25,273 bases of DNA from Xanthobacteraceae bacterium (GTDB lineage Bacteria > Pseudomonadota > Alphaproteobacteria > Rhizobiales > Xanthobacteraceae): contig JASHRR010001267.1 in NCBI GenBank assembly GCA_030037185.1, forward strand, positions 1 to 25,273. The letters are read 5' to 3'. The position numbers were made by a program, and so were the translations under genes. This document shows, piece by piece, positions 1 through 8,300 of the stretch (positions are counted from its first letter, which is position 1; every line of letters starts with the position of its first letter). Below the pieces are notes generated by a model. It saw only the letters and a list, made by a program, of their open reading frames with translations, did no database searches and was not told the DNA's origin.

Positions 1-2
1 AG

Positions 3-177
3 GCGCTCAGCCGGGGGGCTGAGCGTGTTTATGCGGGAACACGCGGGGCGACGTTGCAAATCGCGGACGAGCGCGTGACACCGCTGACGCTGGATGTGAC
101 CAGCGCTACGCAAATTCAACAGGCCGTCGATAAATAGCGACACCGGCATTGTTGATGAGGACATCGAGGGTACCGAC
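3..177 (+). pseudogene. Short-chain dehydrogenase fragment with an inverted internal piece
   Basis: Positions 3-134 read on the plus strand as an SDR segment (ALSRGAERVYAGTR, then VTPLTLDVTSA, then QQAVDK) and stop at 135-137. The next expected SDR segment, VGTLDVLINNAGVAIY with the family NNAG motif, is present but on the minus strand, roughly 131-175. One gene fragment has therefore been broken and its middle inverted. The string ATAAA at the junction fits both halves, so microhomology may have mediated the rearrangement. The rest of the SDR is absent, and the window edge cuts the 5' side. SDRs of this type are NAD(P)-dependent oxidoreductases; this copy cannot make a working enzyme. Confidence 0.7.
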
Positions 178-620
178 CCTAGTTTGTGGGCGCTTAATGG
201 TAACGTTCAGTTGCTGAACCTGCGGAGAAACACACGAACGCGTGTATGGCACACCGCCGGACTGCTGGTTCTGCCACGATCGAGTCAAACCGTGTCGTTC
301 ACCTTTTAGCTAACGGAGTGGCGCCTGAGGCGATTGAATTCCCCAGGCCATGAAGGAGGTCTCCGCCCGGCAGGCACGCGAATTTGTGCAGTGGCAGCAT
401 GCGGCGGAGCGCGACCATGCGGGGTCGAGGCCGTGGCCGCGCAGATCGGTGTGGGAAAATTACCGGGTTACAAGCGGAATGCCTGTCGTTGCCCCTAGCT
501 GAGTTCCCCGTGCCGTGGAGCTATCCGTGTGGACGGATGTTGCTCGTGACAATGAGGCCCATGTCTTCCGTTCCCCAACGTGCCCGACACCGAAGCTGCC
601 GGACCATAAGCTGCAGCGCC
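178..620. other. No supported gene
   Basis: Nothing convincing is seen here. A 50-codon plus-strand frame at 350-502 (MKEVSARQAREF at its start) has no ribosome-binding site and no family I recognise. Frames running into 621 and beyond are antisense to the amidase. Confidence 0.4.
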
Positions 621-2183
621 TCAGCCATTACGGAAAGTCGGAGGCGGCAGCGGTCCAAGCACGGCTTCGATCGCCATGCCGAGACTCAACAGCTGATTGT
701 CCTCGCCGGGCAGGCCGTCGAGCTCTAGCCCTGCCGGCAAGCCTTCGGAGGTAAGCCCCGCCGGAGTACTCAAAGCCGGCGCGCGGAACGCGGGGGCTGA
801 GAATGAGTTGCGGAGGATTGCCGTGTCGGGATATTGCCGTCCGTTGACTTCGAAGGTCGGGGGCACCGCATCGCCGTCCGTCGGCACCAATGGCGCCGGC
901 ATTGGCATGGTCGGGTAGGCGATTGCAACGATGTTGTGGTGCCGGAACGCTTCCCGGTACTGTGGGCCGAGCGCATCCATGGTGGCCTTCGCCTTTGCCA
1001 CATCCTCGCGCGAGGGGGGATGGTCGCGCGCATCCTCCTCAAGGAAGCGCACGCGCTTGCTTGGAATTTCGGGGATCGCATCTTTCATCGTCACGGACGG
1101 GTGTTCGTGCGCCAGAAAGTCGGCGAGGTCGTTGCGGAAATCCTCGCGCCGGAGCGCCCCCCGCACCGCGATCGCCATTTTGACGAGATCGTCAATGTTC
1201 ACGTCGACCACCACGGCGCCGGCGCCACGCAGCCGATCGAGAGCCGACTCCATCATCTTTGCTATGTCCTGGTCGAGCGTCTCCCAGAGGGGGCTGCGGG
1301 GCACGCCGACGCGCACGCCGCGCAGATCGAGAGGCGAAAGCTCCGGCCCTCGGGTAATGGCGCTGTGCATCAACGCTACATCGGCGACGTTGCGCGCCAT
1401 TGGCCCTGCAACGTCAAAGATGCGTTCAAGCGGCACAATGCCGTCAACTGGATAAGACTTGTTGTTGGGCGGGTTTGACGGGCGAAGTCCCGCGGTCCCG
1501 CAAAAATGGGACGGCATGCGAATGGAGCCGGTGGTATCGCTGCCGATCCCGAGGGGAACGATCCGCGCCGCAAGAGCAGCCGCAGTGCCGCCGCTGGAAC
1601 CGCCCGGGATGCGCGTGAGGTCGTAAGGGTTTTTGACAAAGCCGAAAGTCGGATTGGCGCTCGTGCTCCCCAGTGCGAGTTCGTGCATGTTGGCCTTGGC
1701 AAACAGGATGGCGCCTTGCCTCAAGATCATGTCGACGAGCGGCGCATTTACTTTCGGGCGATAGTCCTTGAGGAATCTCGTTCCCGCGGTGGTGGGGAAG
1801 CCGACCGTGTTGATGTTGTCCTTGATGATGACCGGTAGGCCGGCAAGCGGGCCGAGCTGCGCGCCGCGCACGCGGGCGCGGTCGACCTCGCGCGCATCTT
1901 CAAGAAGCTTGACCTCGTCGATGTGCGCTACGACGTTGAGGTTGGTGTGGGCCTTGTAGCGTTCGAGCAGCGCCTGGGCATAGCGTTCGGCGGAAAGTTC
2001 GCCGCGCCGGATGTAGTCGGCGGCGGCACGCGCCGAGAGCGCCACGATCTCGTTGTTGTTTGCGAGGACAGCGCCGGAGACCCCGCCGGGCGCAACCACG
2101 GCGGCGGATGCGCCGGCCGCGACCTTGAGGAGAGTGCGGCGATCCAAATGATGACCGGGCGGAGTCTTCTCGGGGTCATTCAT
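621..2183 (-). CDS. Tat-exported amidase (amidase signature family)
   Basis: This 520-residue protein belongs to the amidase signature (AS) family, Ser-Ser-Lys hydrolases that cleave amide bonds. The expected triad is visible: Lys121 in VIIKDN, the cis-Ser at about 197 in GGSSGG, and the nucleophile Ser220 in GSDTTGSIRMP. In the last motif a Thr replaces the second Gly of the usual SDTGGS. Residues 13-40 hold a twin-arginine signal (DRRTLLKVAAG plus a hydrophobic Ala-rich stretch), so the enzyme is probably exported folded to the periplasm. The start is supported by GGGAGGGCACC just before ATG. Length is normal for the family. The substrate cannot be told from sequence. It lies upstream of nothing obvious on the same strand; the MmgE/PrpD gene further right has the same orientation but is more than 1 kb away. 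Confidence 0.93.
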   Translation of the reverse strand: MNDPEKTPPGHHLDRRTLLKVAAGASAAVVAPGGVSGAVLANNNEIVALSARAAADYIRRGELSAERYAQALLERYKAHTNLNVVAHIDEVKLLEDAREVDRARVRGAQLGPLAGLPVIIKDNINTVGFPTTAGTRFLKDYRPKVNAPLVDMILRQGAILFAKANMHELALGSTSANPTFGFVKNPYDLTRIPGGSSGGTAAALAARIVPLGIGSDTTGSIRMPSHFCGTAGLRPSNPPNNKSYPVDGIVPLERIFDVAGPMARNVADVALMHSAITRGPELSPLDLRGVRVGVPRSPLWETLDQDIAKMMESALDRLRGAGAVVVDVNIDDLVKMAIAVRGALRREDFRNDLADFLAHEHPSVTMKDAIPEIPSKRVRFLEEDARDHPPSREDVAKAKATMDALGPQYREAFRHHNIVAIAYPTMPMPAPLVPTDGDAVPPTFEVNGRQYPDTAILRNSFSAPAFRAPALSTPAGLTSEGLPAGLELDGLPGEDNQLLSLGMAIEAVLGPLPPPTFRNG

Positions 2184-2776
2184 GGTGCCCTCCCAGAGTC
2201 GAGACGCACTTCGGCTTCGGTTGTTCTGTCATGTCTTCGCACCTATGATTGAATAACCCGAGCGCACCCGCGATTGTAAAATGCGCAGCCCGCGTCGCTG
2301 ATACTCTAGATTGGATTTTGATGGGTCGCCCGCCGATGGCACCTCACGTCGCCGTTCAAAAAACGAGACCTCGGCATCTCGCGGCAAGAATACACTTGGC
2401 TCGTTCCGTGCGTAAAGGGCATCATGACCGCACTTGGCCTGGTGCTGCCGACTTGCATTGCCGCGGCGGGTTGCCGGCTGAGTGAGGCACACCGGTCGCA
2501 CCGAAGACTGCCCTTTGTCGGCGGCGTTGGATTACCCCGAAAAAAGGGGGCAGCCCGACCGCCGGCCTGGGCCATCCAAGTCCCCTCAGCGCCCCGACAT
2601 CGTTCGCCTCAACTCCTCGAACTCGGCCCCGGTTTTATGCAATCTCGCCGCGGAGGCATCCGGGAAACGCGAGAACGCGGTTACCTGTACGTTCCGCGGC
2701 ACGAAAGACGCGCACCGGGAGCTCCCAAGGCCGCCGCTTAATTTTGTCGCCGCCTATGTGGGCGGCGGCGGTGCAG
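2184..2776. other. Intergenic, no supported gene
   Basis: No frame here has family resemblance together with a ribosome-binding site. A perfect 7-bp inverted repeat (CGCCGCC/GGCGGCG, 6-base loop) lies at 2748-2767, just past the stop of the small leftward gene. Neither side has a T-tract, so it is not a clear intrinsic terminator. Confidence 0.4.
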
Positions 2777-2938
2777 CTAATCGAGAGCCAGAGGAAAGCC
2801 CGTACGGCGCTCGCCGCTCTGGTAGCCGTTGAGGCGGAACGCGCTCAGCTGGTTGCAGGCTTGCCTCAACTGATAATCGTCGCTTTTGAAGATAAGCTCC
2901 GACGGCGCCGATGCGGCCGCGTCCGTCGGGTTCAACAT
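2777..2938 (-). CDS. Small hypothetical protein (53 aa)
   Basis: The leftward frame starts with ATG at 2938 (MLNPTDAAASAP) and continues with ELIFKSDDYQLRQACNQL, then SAFRLNGYQSGERR and TGFPLALD. The composition is that of a folded protein: mixed charged and hydrophobic residues, aromatic residues and no low complexity. The antisense frames are Ala/Arg-rich. I do not recognise the family. No strong ribosome-binding site precedes the ATG, so it could be the C-terminal remnant of a longer gene. A GC-rich hairpin follows the stop by about 10 bases. Confidence 0.45.
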   Translation of the reverse strand: MLNPTDAAASAPSELIFKSDDYQLRQACNQLSAFRLNGYQSGERRTGFPLALD

Positions 2939-3264
2939 GACATTCGGATGCTAATCGAGTGGGCGGTTTCAGGTCGCGTAGACGTTCCACGACGGGTAAC
3001 TCGTTTTTTTCCGCTGGCGTCGAGCGTATTCCAACATCATCGAGTCACCGCGGCGCAAGCCGTTGCTTGCAAAAACGCAGCAGCTGCCGAGACCGAACGT
3101 GATGTTTTGCTGAGTCGAGTCGGCTTGGTCGAAGCGGCGACGTTGACGGGGCCAGGCACACTATCGGAAATCTGGACTGGGTATCCCCGGTTGCCATGTG
3201 CCTCATCGACCGCCGGTGAAAAACCGGCCGTCCGAAAAGTCTGCAACTTTTCAAGATCATGCCT
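2939..3264. other. Intergenic, no supported gene
   Basis: Open frames exist on both strands but none shows a recognisable motif or start signal. Confidence 0.35.
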
Positions 3265-4749
3265 CTAAGGTTGAAGCAGCGGGCGTAGCTCGCGAACGTC
3301 AGGCACGCGTTCAAGAGCAAAGATCCTCTCAATGAGCTTGGTGCATGTCTCGGCACCTAGTACTGGCGTCACCAAATCCCGGGCCTTTGCTACGACCTCG
3401 TCTCGGTTCATCGGATTCTCGGGAGTGCCGCGCACGGTGTCGTTTTGCTCCTGTAGCTTTGTTCCGTCGGTAAGCGTGACCTCGATGACGGCAACGCGTT
3501 TCGGCAGCAAGCGCTCCAGTTCCTCCTCGGCGATCACGGCCACCTTGGCGCGCTCGCGCAGGATCGCTGGATCCTGCATGCGAGCCTTGTCGTGTGCTGC
3601 CCGGAAGGAGACTGTTCGATCGAGCAGCATCACCGCGACGAGGTACTGGAGGCAGAGGTCAGGACTCTCGCTGTTATCGACCTTGGGCGCCGCGCTTGTT
3701 GAAAGCCGCACGATGATCCGCCTGACTTCCTCGGCCGCGAATGAGCGTTGCCGCCGAAGGTTGACCAACGCATCGAGGGGCGACTGGATCGGTCCCCCGG
3801 TGCTCCATTTCTTGATGATGGTGTCTGTCACCTCATAGCGCTCGCCGAGCTGGTCGATCAAACCAGACGGATCAGCTTGTGGTGCGTACGAGTAAAAGAA
3901 GTTCTCGAGACCGGAAAACACGTCGCTCACGCCCGTAAAGCCCGATTTGACCAGCAGCGCTGCGGTGACGCCGTTGCGGGCTCCCATCGACCCGAACATG
4001 AAGGCCTTCTCCATGTGCTCGGGATCGCGTTGCCAGACTGCGAAGCCGGCCCCGGCTTGCTGCGCCGTATAGTCGAGCAGCCAGCGCATTTGCTCAGCGT
4101 TTAGTTTCGCGACGCACCCGCCGGCCGCCGCCGCGCCGAAGGTGCCAACCACATTATGGGTATCCTTCAGTACTGTGCGGCCCAGCACCGTTTTCATGGC
4201 GCGCATTCCGATGTCGTACCCGAGCGTGACGGCGCGCAGGAACTGCATGCCGTCGATGCCAAATGTCTCCCCGAGGGCGAGCGCGGCCGGCACGACGGCG
4301 CACCCTGGATGCGCGCCGCCCGCGCTATAGTTGTCATCAGTCTCGTCGGACTGAGCCAGTGCTCCGTTGACGATAGCGGCCTCGATCGGTCCAGCGAGCG
4401 CGCTTGAGGAAACAATCGTCGCGATTTTTTCGCCACCAAAAGCATGCGCGAACCGCAAGGCTTGACGCCCCGGCGGCAACTCAGACCCCGAAACCATGGC
4501 GGCCAGAGTGTCCAGCACGTGATCTTTCGTCTCTTCCACAACGCGAGCCGGGATGGCACGGCCGATCGCCTCGCTCATGTAGGTACTGAGCTTGCGCATC
4601 ACTGGGCTGATCGGTTCGGCTGCCGCCCCGGCCCTGCGCGGAAACGCAACGCCGGCGGCCAATCCTATTCCGCTGTAAAGGAGGGAGCGGCGCGTCACAC
4701 GGGCACCACTCCGGCTCAATAGATGTCCTTGACGGGGTGGAGTCCTCAT
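3265..4749 (-). CDS. MmgE/PrpD family protein with Tat signal
   Basis: This 494-residue protein is an MmgE/PrpD-family member, the fold of 2-methylcitrate dehydratase, cis-aconitate decarboxylase and related enzymes. Family features include DHVLDTLAAMVSG, then AIVNGALAQSDETDDNY, AHPGCAVVPAALALGE, the TLGYDIGMR helix, DTHNVVGTFGAAAA, and the C-terminal half with KKWSTGGPIQSPLDALVNL. The frame is open to an ATG at 4872, but I place the start at 4749. A GGAGG lies 8 bases before that ATG, and the twin-arginine motif TRRSLLYSG then falls 19-27 residues from the N-terminus, followed by a hydrophobic stretch and an AGAAAEP cleavage region. Tat export is notable because PrpD-like enzymes are usually cytosolic. 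The substrate is unknown. Confidence 0.9.
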   Translation of the reverse strand: MRTPPRQGHLLSRSGARVTRRSLLYSGIGLAAGVAFPRRAGAAAEPISPVMRKLSTYMSEAIGRAIPARVVEETKDHVLDTLAAMVSGSELPPGRQALRFAHAFGGEKIATIVSSSALAGPIEAAIVNGALAQSDETDDNYSAGGAHPGCAVVPAALALGETFGIDGMQFLRAVTLGYDIGMRAMKTVLGRTVLKDTHNVVGTFGAAAAGGCVAKLNAEQMRWLLDYTAQQAGAGFAVWQRDPEHMEKAFMFGSMGARNGVTAALLVKSGFTGVSDVFSGLENFFYSYAPQADPSGLIDQLGERYEVTDTIIKKWSTGGPIQSPLDALVNLRRQRSFAAEEVRRIIVRLSTSAAPKVDNSESPDLCLQYLVAVMLLDRTVSFRAAHDKARMQDPAILRERAKVAVIAEEELERLLPKRVAVIEVTLTDGTKLQEQNDTVRGTPENPMNRDEVVAKARDLVTPVLGAETCTKLIERIFALERVPDVRELRPLLQP

Positions 4750-5283
4750 GATGTGCGCCTCCGCGAATTTGGCCAAGTTTCGGCGAGGTTGTATCATGAC
4801 ATCACTCGCCAAGGGAGAGCTGTCCTGGGCGTGCAGGGGTTGAAGCTGTCCATTTGATGCGAGCGATGACATCGTCGATGCGATCGATGTCGATGGGGGA
4901 TCATCGGCACCCGTCCCTCAGACCGTCGGGCGCTCTCGCATCAGCTTGCTCAGTGGCGCTGATATGACAACGAGTTTGAAATACAACTGGTCTGATACGA
5001 GAATGCCCGGTGATGCGAATGCTCAACAGGGCGGGGCGCGTCGATCCTGAGTCCCGGTCCATAGATCACGGCTTCCCCGAGCATAGCCGAAAGCCGGGAC
5101 CCGATGAGCTAAACGTGCGGTGTGGCCGGGGTTGAAGATGCGGCCGGTTGGCTGGGACAGTGCCACCCTCCCGGCCCGCTGACTGCGCGGTTGATGGACA
5201 AAAATTAACGAAGTCCGCCTTGATCCGGTCGAGGATTGCTCGTAGTCGCAGCATGGGTCGAGCACGATCCTATCGGGGGCACG
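4750..5283. other. Intergenic, with a nested inverted repeat
   Basis: No gene is supported. A nested hairpin lies at 5051-5100: outer arms GTCCCGG/CCGGGAC (7 bp) and inner arms CGGCT/AGCCG (5 bp). A GntR-operator-like string ACTGGTCTGATACGAG lies around 4988-5003, upstream of the MmgE/PrpD gene; its symmetry is poor. Confidence 0.3.
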
Positions 5284-5775
5284 ATGGTGCAGTTACGCCT
5301 GTCTCTCTCGCGTAAGGTTGGCTTCGGCGCAGTCGCACTGACGCTGTTGTCAGCTCCGCCGGCTCATGCACAAAGCACATTCACCTCGATGGGTGGCGCA
5401 TGGTCCGGAAATGGCAAGGTGCATCTGCGCGGCGGCACGCAGGAACGCATCCGCTGCCGGGCGAGTTACGATCCGTCAAGCGGCGGCCAGAGCTTGAAAT
5501 TGGAGCTGCGCTGCGCGAGCGATGCCTGGAACTTCGATCTGAGCGGCAGCATCGTTCAAAACGGCATCTCGATTTCAGGCACGTGGTTCGAGAGCGTCAA
5601 TCGTGTGGGCGGCCGGATCACCGGACAGTACAATGGCGGCTTGATCCAGGCAAGGGCCGAGGGCGATGTCGTCACTGCCCTGCTCACCGTGAAGACAATG
5701 GGCGCGCGTCAATCGTTCCTCATGGAGGCACCTGGTGCATGGGCGGAGCAGGTGTCAATCGACCTCCATCGCTGA
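5284..5775 (+). CDS. Small exported hypothetical protein
   Basis: The predicted product has 163 residues. It begins MVQLRLSLSRK, followed by a hydrophobic segment and a PPAHAQ cleavage site, so it is probably a Sec-exported periplasmic or envelope protein of about 135 residues. The frame is open to 5236, but the ATG at 5284 has a GGGGGC upstream and puts the signal peptide at the N-terminus. The mature part is beta-rich, with alternating Gly and aromatic residues (GGAWSGNGKVHLRGG, GSIVQNGISISGTWFES, GGRITGQYNGG). There are two Cys residues near mature positions 25 and 45 that could pair. The pattern suggests an eight-stranded barrel or lipocalin-like sheet, which is inference only. Similar exported proteins are common in Bradyrhizobium and Rhodopseudomonas. 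Confidence 0.8.
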   Translation: MVQLRLSLSRKVGFGAVALTLLSAPPAHAQSTFTSMGGAWSGNGKVHLRGGTQERIRCRASYDPSSGGQSLKLELRCASDAWNFDLSGSIVQNGISISGTWFESVNRVGGRITGQYNGGLIQARAEGDVVTALLTVKTMGARQSFLMEAPGAWAEQVSIDLHR

Positions 5776-5824
5776 TCTGTCGGCGAGCGTTTGGCCCGCG
5801 ACGTACCCTTCTTTGCATGCGTAC

Positions 5825-5992
5825 TCACCCGGTCTCGTGCCGCGCGACCACCGCGTTCGCTTCCCGGATAGCGCGGCCTTCATCGCCGGTTCGTTCCAGG
5901 CTTTCGTTCGCGACTTTCGCCCATAGCTCTTTCAGAGCCCACGTTGTCGCCTTGTGCGTGTGCCTTTCGGCATCATTTGGAGTCCACGGCAT
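5825..5992 (-). CDS. Small conserved MPWxPxDA protein (55 aa)
   Basis: The 55-residue product starts MPWTPNDAERHTHKA and continues TWALKELWAKVANESL, then RTGDEGRAIREANAVVAR. I recognise the pattern MPWxPxDAxxHTxKA ... W..VAN..L...GDEG.AIR.AN..V.R as a small conserved family found on alphaproteobacterial chromosomes and in phages. Its function is unknown to me. The family match covers the whole length, so the start is fixed by the MPW N-terminus; a weak GGGAC lies about 9 bases upstream. It is convergent with the exported-protein gene ending at 5775. Its helical, charged character suggests a small soluble protein. Confidence 0.8.
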   Translation of the reverse strand: MPWTPNDAERHTHKATTWALKELWAKVANESLERTGDEGRAIREANAVVARHETG

Positions 5993-6284
5993 TGATGAGG
6001 TCCCGTAAATGGCTGTTCGGACTGTAAATCGTGCGCGAACGCCGTCGTGTCCAGGTCCATTCCCAAAAAGTCATTTCTCCCGAGAGCATTAATCTCCATC
6101 ACGCAATTATCCATCCCGGCGTGCGCCCGCGCTTTCCAGCGGCTGCAAGCGCTACCCGGCAGCCCTCCAGCCGGAAGCAATCGGAGCACCAAGGAGGAGA
6201 CGAAATAGCTGAAGCCCGAGATTGAAATTCGGAGTAATCTTTAAAATAAGCGTGGGCTGGGGGGCTCGGAGGTGATGGTGCCGT
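5993..6284. other. Intergenic, no supported gene
   Basis: A strong Shine-Dalgarno-like AAGGAGGAGACG lies near 6190 but is not followed by a start codon at useful spacing. A leftward frame containing MEINALGRNDFLGMDLD looks protein-like but overlaps the start of the 5825-5992 gene and has no family match I recognise. Confidence 0.3.
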
Positions 6285-6470
6285 ATGCCCGAGCATCCAA
6301 ACGATATGTCAGGCAAGAAGCCGCCAGCGCCATCCGTCAAGCGCCGGCCAGGCCGCGCGGCTCTGGAGCAAAAGTCGGGCAACAAGCCCGCGCAGACTGT
6401 CCATGGCGAAACCAATGAGGTTGAACGAGGCAGGCGTCCCGCGCCCGCTCCGGTGCGTCGTCGGGGGTAG
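6285..6470 (+). CDS. Possible small basic Pro/Lys-rich protein (61 aa)
   Basis: This frame begins MPEHPNDMSGKKPPAP, is rich in Lys, Arg and Pro, and ends APAPVRRRG. A GGAGGTGAT with near-perfect complementarity to the 16S 3' end lies 12 bases before the ATG. It sits about 45 bases before the cupin gene on the same strand and could be co-transcribed with it. Low complexity makes it uncertain. No family is recognised. Confidence 0.35.
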   Translation: MPEHPNDMSGKKPPAPSVKRRPGRAALEQKSGNKPAQTVHGETNEVERGRRPAPAPVRRRG

Positions 6471-6515
6471 AATGCGCTGGATTAACTGTCCGCGCCGCCC
6501 CGGTGGAGATTTGGA

Positions 6516-7196
6516 ATGGCAAACGACGCGAAGATTGAGACGAAACTCGTCAACCTCTATCAAACTCCGCAGAATCCACCGCCGGAGTGGAACCCCGACC
6601 TTCGCAAGGTCTTCCGGGAAGTCTGGCTCGGCAAGTACGCCGGCATCAACCAATTCGGGGTGAACCACGTCGCCCTCCAGCCGGGCTTCGAACCAACGGG
6701 TAATCACTGGCACGAGCAGGAGGACGAGTTCATCTACGTACTCTGCGGTGAAGTGACCCTCATCGACAACAATGGCGAACACCTCGTGAGGAAAGGTGAT
6801 TTCGTTGGCTTCCCCGCCGGCGTCCCCAACGCCCACTGCTTGGCCAACCGGTCGACGGCTCCCGCTACGAACCTGGCCATCGGAGCGCGCCACCGGGGAC
6901 GCGAAACGGTTCATTACCCGCGAGAGGGTGTCACCCGAACTGTCGAGCGCGACCAAAACGGGATGAGGGTTCCAGGTTCCCTGATCATCCGCGAAGGCGC
7001 ATCGCCAGCGCCCGGCATCGCCTCTGGCGTTCGAAACGAACGACCGCAATCCACACCCCCCAACAGCGGTTGGGGACGTCCGCTTCTTGGGCCGGACGCT
7101 GAGCCCGCTCCTGACGGCGACGCCCGCAGTGGAAGCTCTGGCAGTCAGCAATGCGGGGCGGGAACCGGCGGCGTGCCGAGCGTTTCGACGCGCTGA
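6516..7196 (+). CDS. Cupin-domain protein with an atypical C-terminal tail
   Basis: Residues 45-125 form a single cupin barrel. Motif 1 is GNHWHEQEDEFIYVLCGE, with His64, His66 and an acidic residue at 70-71; motif 2 is GDFVGFPAGVPNAHCLAN, with His107. These are the metal ligands of the family. Related small cupins of about 155-160 residues end shortly after a segment like TRTVERDQNGMRV (here about 140-152). This frame instead runs a further 75 residues of Gly/Pro/Ser-rich sequence to 7196. The tail may come from a lost stop or a downstream rearrangement rather than a real domain. GGTGGAG lies 9 bases before the ATG. The protein is cytosolic; substrate and metal are unknown. Confidence 0.85.
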   Translation: MANDAKIETKLVNLYQTPQNPPPEWNPDLRKVFREVWLGKYAGINQFGVNHVALQPGFEPTGNHWHEQEDEFIYVLCGEVTLIDNNGEHLVRKGDFVGFPAGVPNAHCLANRSTAPATNLAIGARHRGRETVHYPREGVTRTVERDQNGMRVPGSLIIREGASPAPGIASGVRNERPQSTPPNSGWGRPLLGPDAEPAPDGDARSGSSGSQQCGAGTGGVPSVSTR

Positions 7197-7470
7197 CCGG
7201 GCGGCCACTGGCAAACTCGGTCTTGAGGAAAGCGGTTACGCAGGCCTTGGCGATGTCGAGCCCGACCAGGCGGGCGCCGAGGGCGTCGCGGAGACGGGCT
7301 CGTTGAGCAGAGCGCAGCGGCAGGCCGGATTGCGATTGACCGCGATGGAGATGCCGATGCCCGAGCCGCGGCATGGCGACTCGCTCCGCGAGCTAGCCGT
7401 ATTTCAGTTTGATCCAAAGATGAAATTTCGCAGAGTGACCCCTCCGTGAGGGGGCGCGGGTATCGGTGGC
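7197..7470. other. Intergenic, no supported gene
   Basis: A leftward frame contains RDALGARLVGLDIAKACVTAFLK, which looks protein-like, but I could not place it in a family and adjoining sequence is in other frames. It may be a gene relic. Confidence 0.25.
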
Positions 7471-7674
7471 TTACTCTGGCGTGGCCGGCGCGCTCCCTCG
7501 TGCGTGGCGCGCCAGTTCGAGGTGGCACTGGGCATGTTCTGGCGTACCCCGCTTGAAGTCCAGTTGCTCACACTTTTGGTTATGGGCCATCCATGGCTTT
7601 TTGGAATAGTCCGGGCGGCAACTCGCAAGCGCCGAGCTGAGAGCCGCGACCGCGATAATGCTAGTCAGCCGCAG
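7471..7674 (-). CDS. Small lipoprotein, possible CTG start
   Basis: The leftward product from 7674 reads LRLTSIIAVAALSS, then the lipobox ALASC, then RPDYSKKPWMAHNQKCEQL and DFKRGTPEHAQCHLELARH. The pattern C..(x)FKxGTPEHxQCxLEL is familiar from small alphaproteobacterial envelope lipoproteins. The lipid-modified Cys would be residue 19 from the 7674 start, a normal signal length. No ATG, GTG or TTG occurs at that site: the codon is CTG, with GGAG 6 bases upstream, so an ATG may have mutated or CTG may be used. The only ATG in frame is at 7845, which would put 57 unlikely residues ahead of the signal. The mature peptide has a conserved-looking Cys pair. Confidence 0.6.
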   Translation of the reverse strand: MRLTSIIAVAALSSALASCRPDYSKKPWMAHNQKCEQLDFKRGTPEHAQCHLELARHARGSAPATPE

Positions 7675-8300
7675 GGCGAACTCCGGGGCCCGGCGACTGC
7701 TACGGTGTGCCAGGGTTCCGCCGAAACGGTGTTCGGCCGTTTGCCAAGGGCTGCCGCGGCTATTGAGTGAGTGCTTTACGTGTGGTTGCTCGCAACGCTC
7801 GATCGCTGGTGCGGTCTTAGGCCCCCGGGTCGATGCTTGCCGCATATCGGAACCGGCGAGATGAGATGGAATACAAGATCGTCAGCAAAGCTGTCCGGTG
7901 GGCGAGGTTGAGCCTCGACGAGGTCGCCAGGTTGGCCGCCAGGTTGATGGTGATACGGTGATGACCCGCCGTAAAATCATCACCGACGATTTCGAGCGCA
8001 AATGCCCCATCACGTGGCGCTTGCGGCCGAAAGCGGGGCGCCGAGAACAGCGAGGTCATATTTTGTGCTGCCGGTGTCCTATCGGCGACGCCGCTCACCT
8101 ACTCCCTGCGCCGCGATCACGGCGATGTCGTTGTGCTTCTCCAAGTCTGAAGGCACGGAGGCTTTTGACCCAGCCGTTGGGGGCGTAGCCCGCCGGGTCG
8201 AGTCGCTGGGCAGGCCTGTCAAGCTGCGCACGCGGCGAAAGTAAGCGTGGCGACTGGAAGGTCGCCCTTGATTGCCGCTGAGTTGCTGAGGAATTAGCCG
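7675..8300. other. Low-coding stretch
   Basis: Two weak plus-strand frames meet in a TGATG overlap at 7959-7963: a 31-codon frame from 7866 (MEYKIVSKAVRWARL) and a frame from 7961 (MTRRKIITDDFERK). Neither matches a family I know. Nothing else is supported. Confidence 0.25.

Noticed and set aside
350..502. 50-codon frame starting MKEVSARQAREF as a Phd/YefM-type antitoxin
   Set aside because: Only the first dozen residues are suggestive. There is no ribosome-binding site and no toxin gene next to it.
2748..2767. Perfect 7-bp hairpin after the 53-residue gene as a terminator
   Set aside because: The bases following the stem on the transcribed strand are A-rich, not T-rich.
6309..7214. 301-codon leftward open frame
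   Set aside because: It lies antisense to the cupin gene, whose motifs and ribosome-binding site are clear. Its own composition is that of a shadow frame.
7866..8188. Two TGATG-overlapping rightward frames as an operon
   Set aside because: No family match, weak start signals, and the second frame turns into Arg/Pro-rich sequence.
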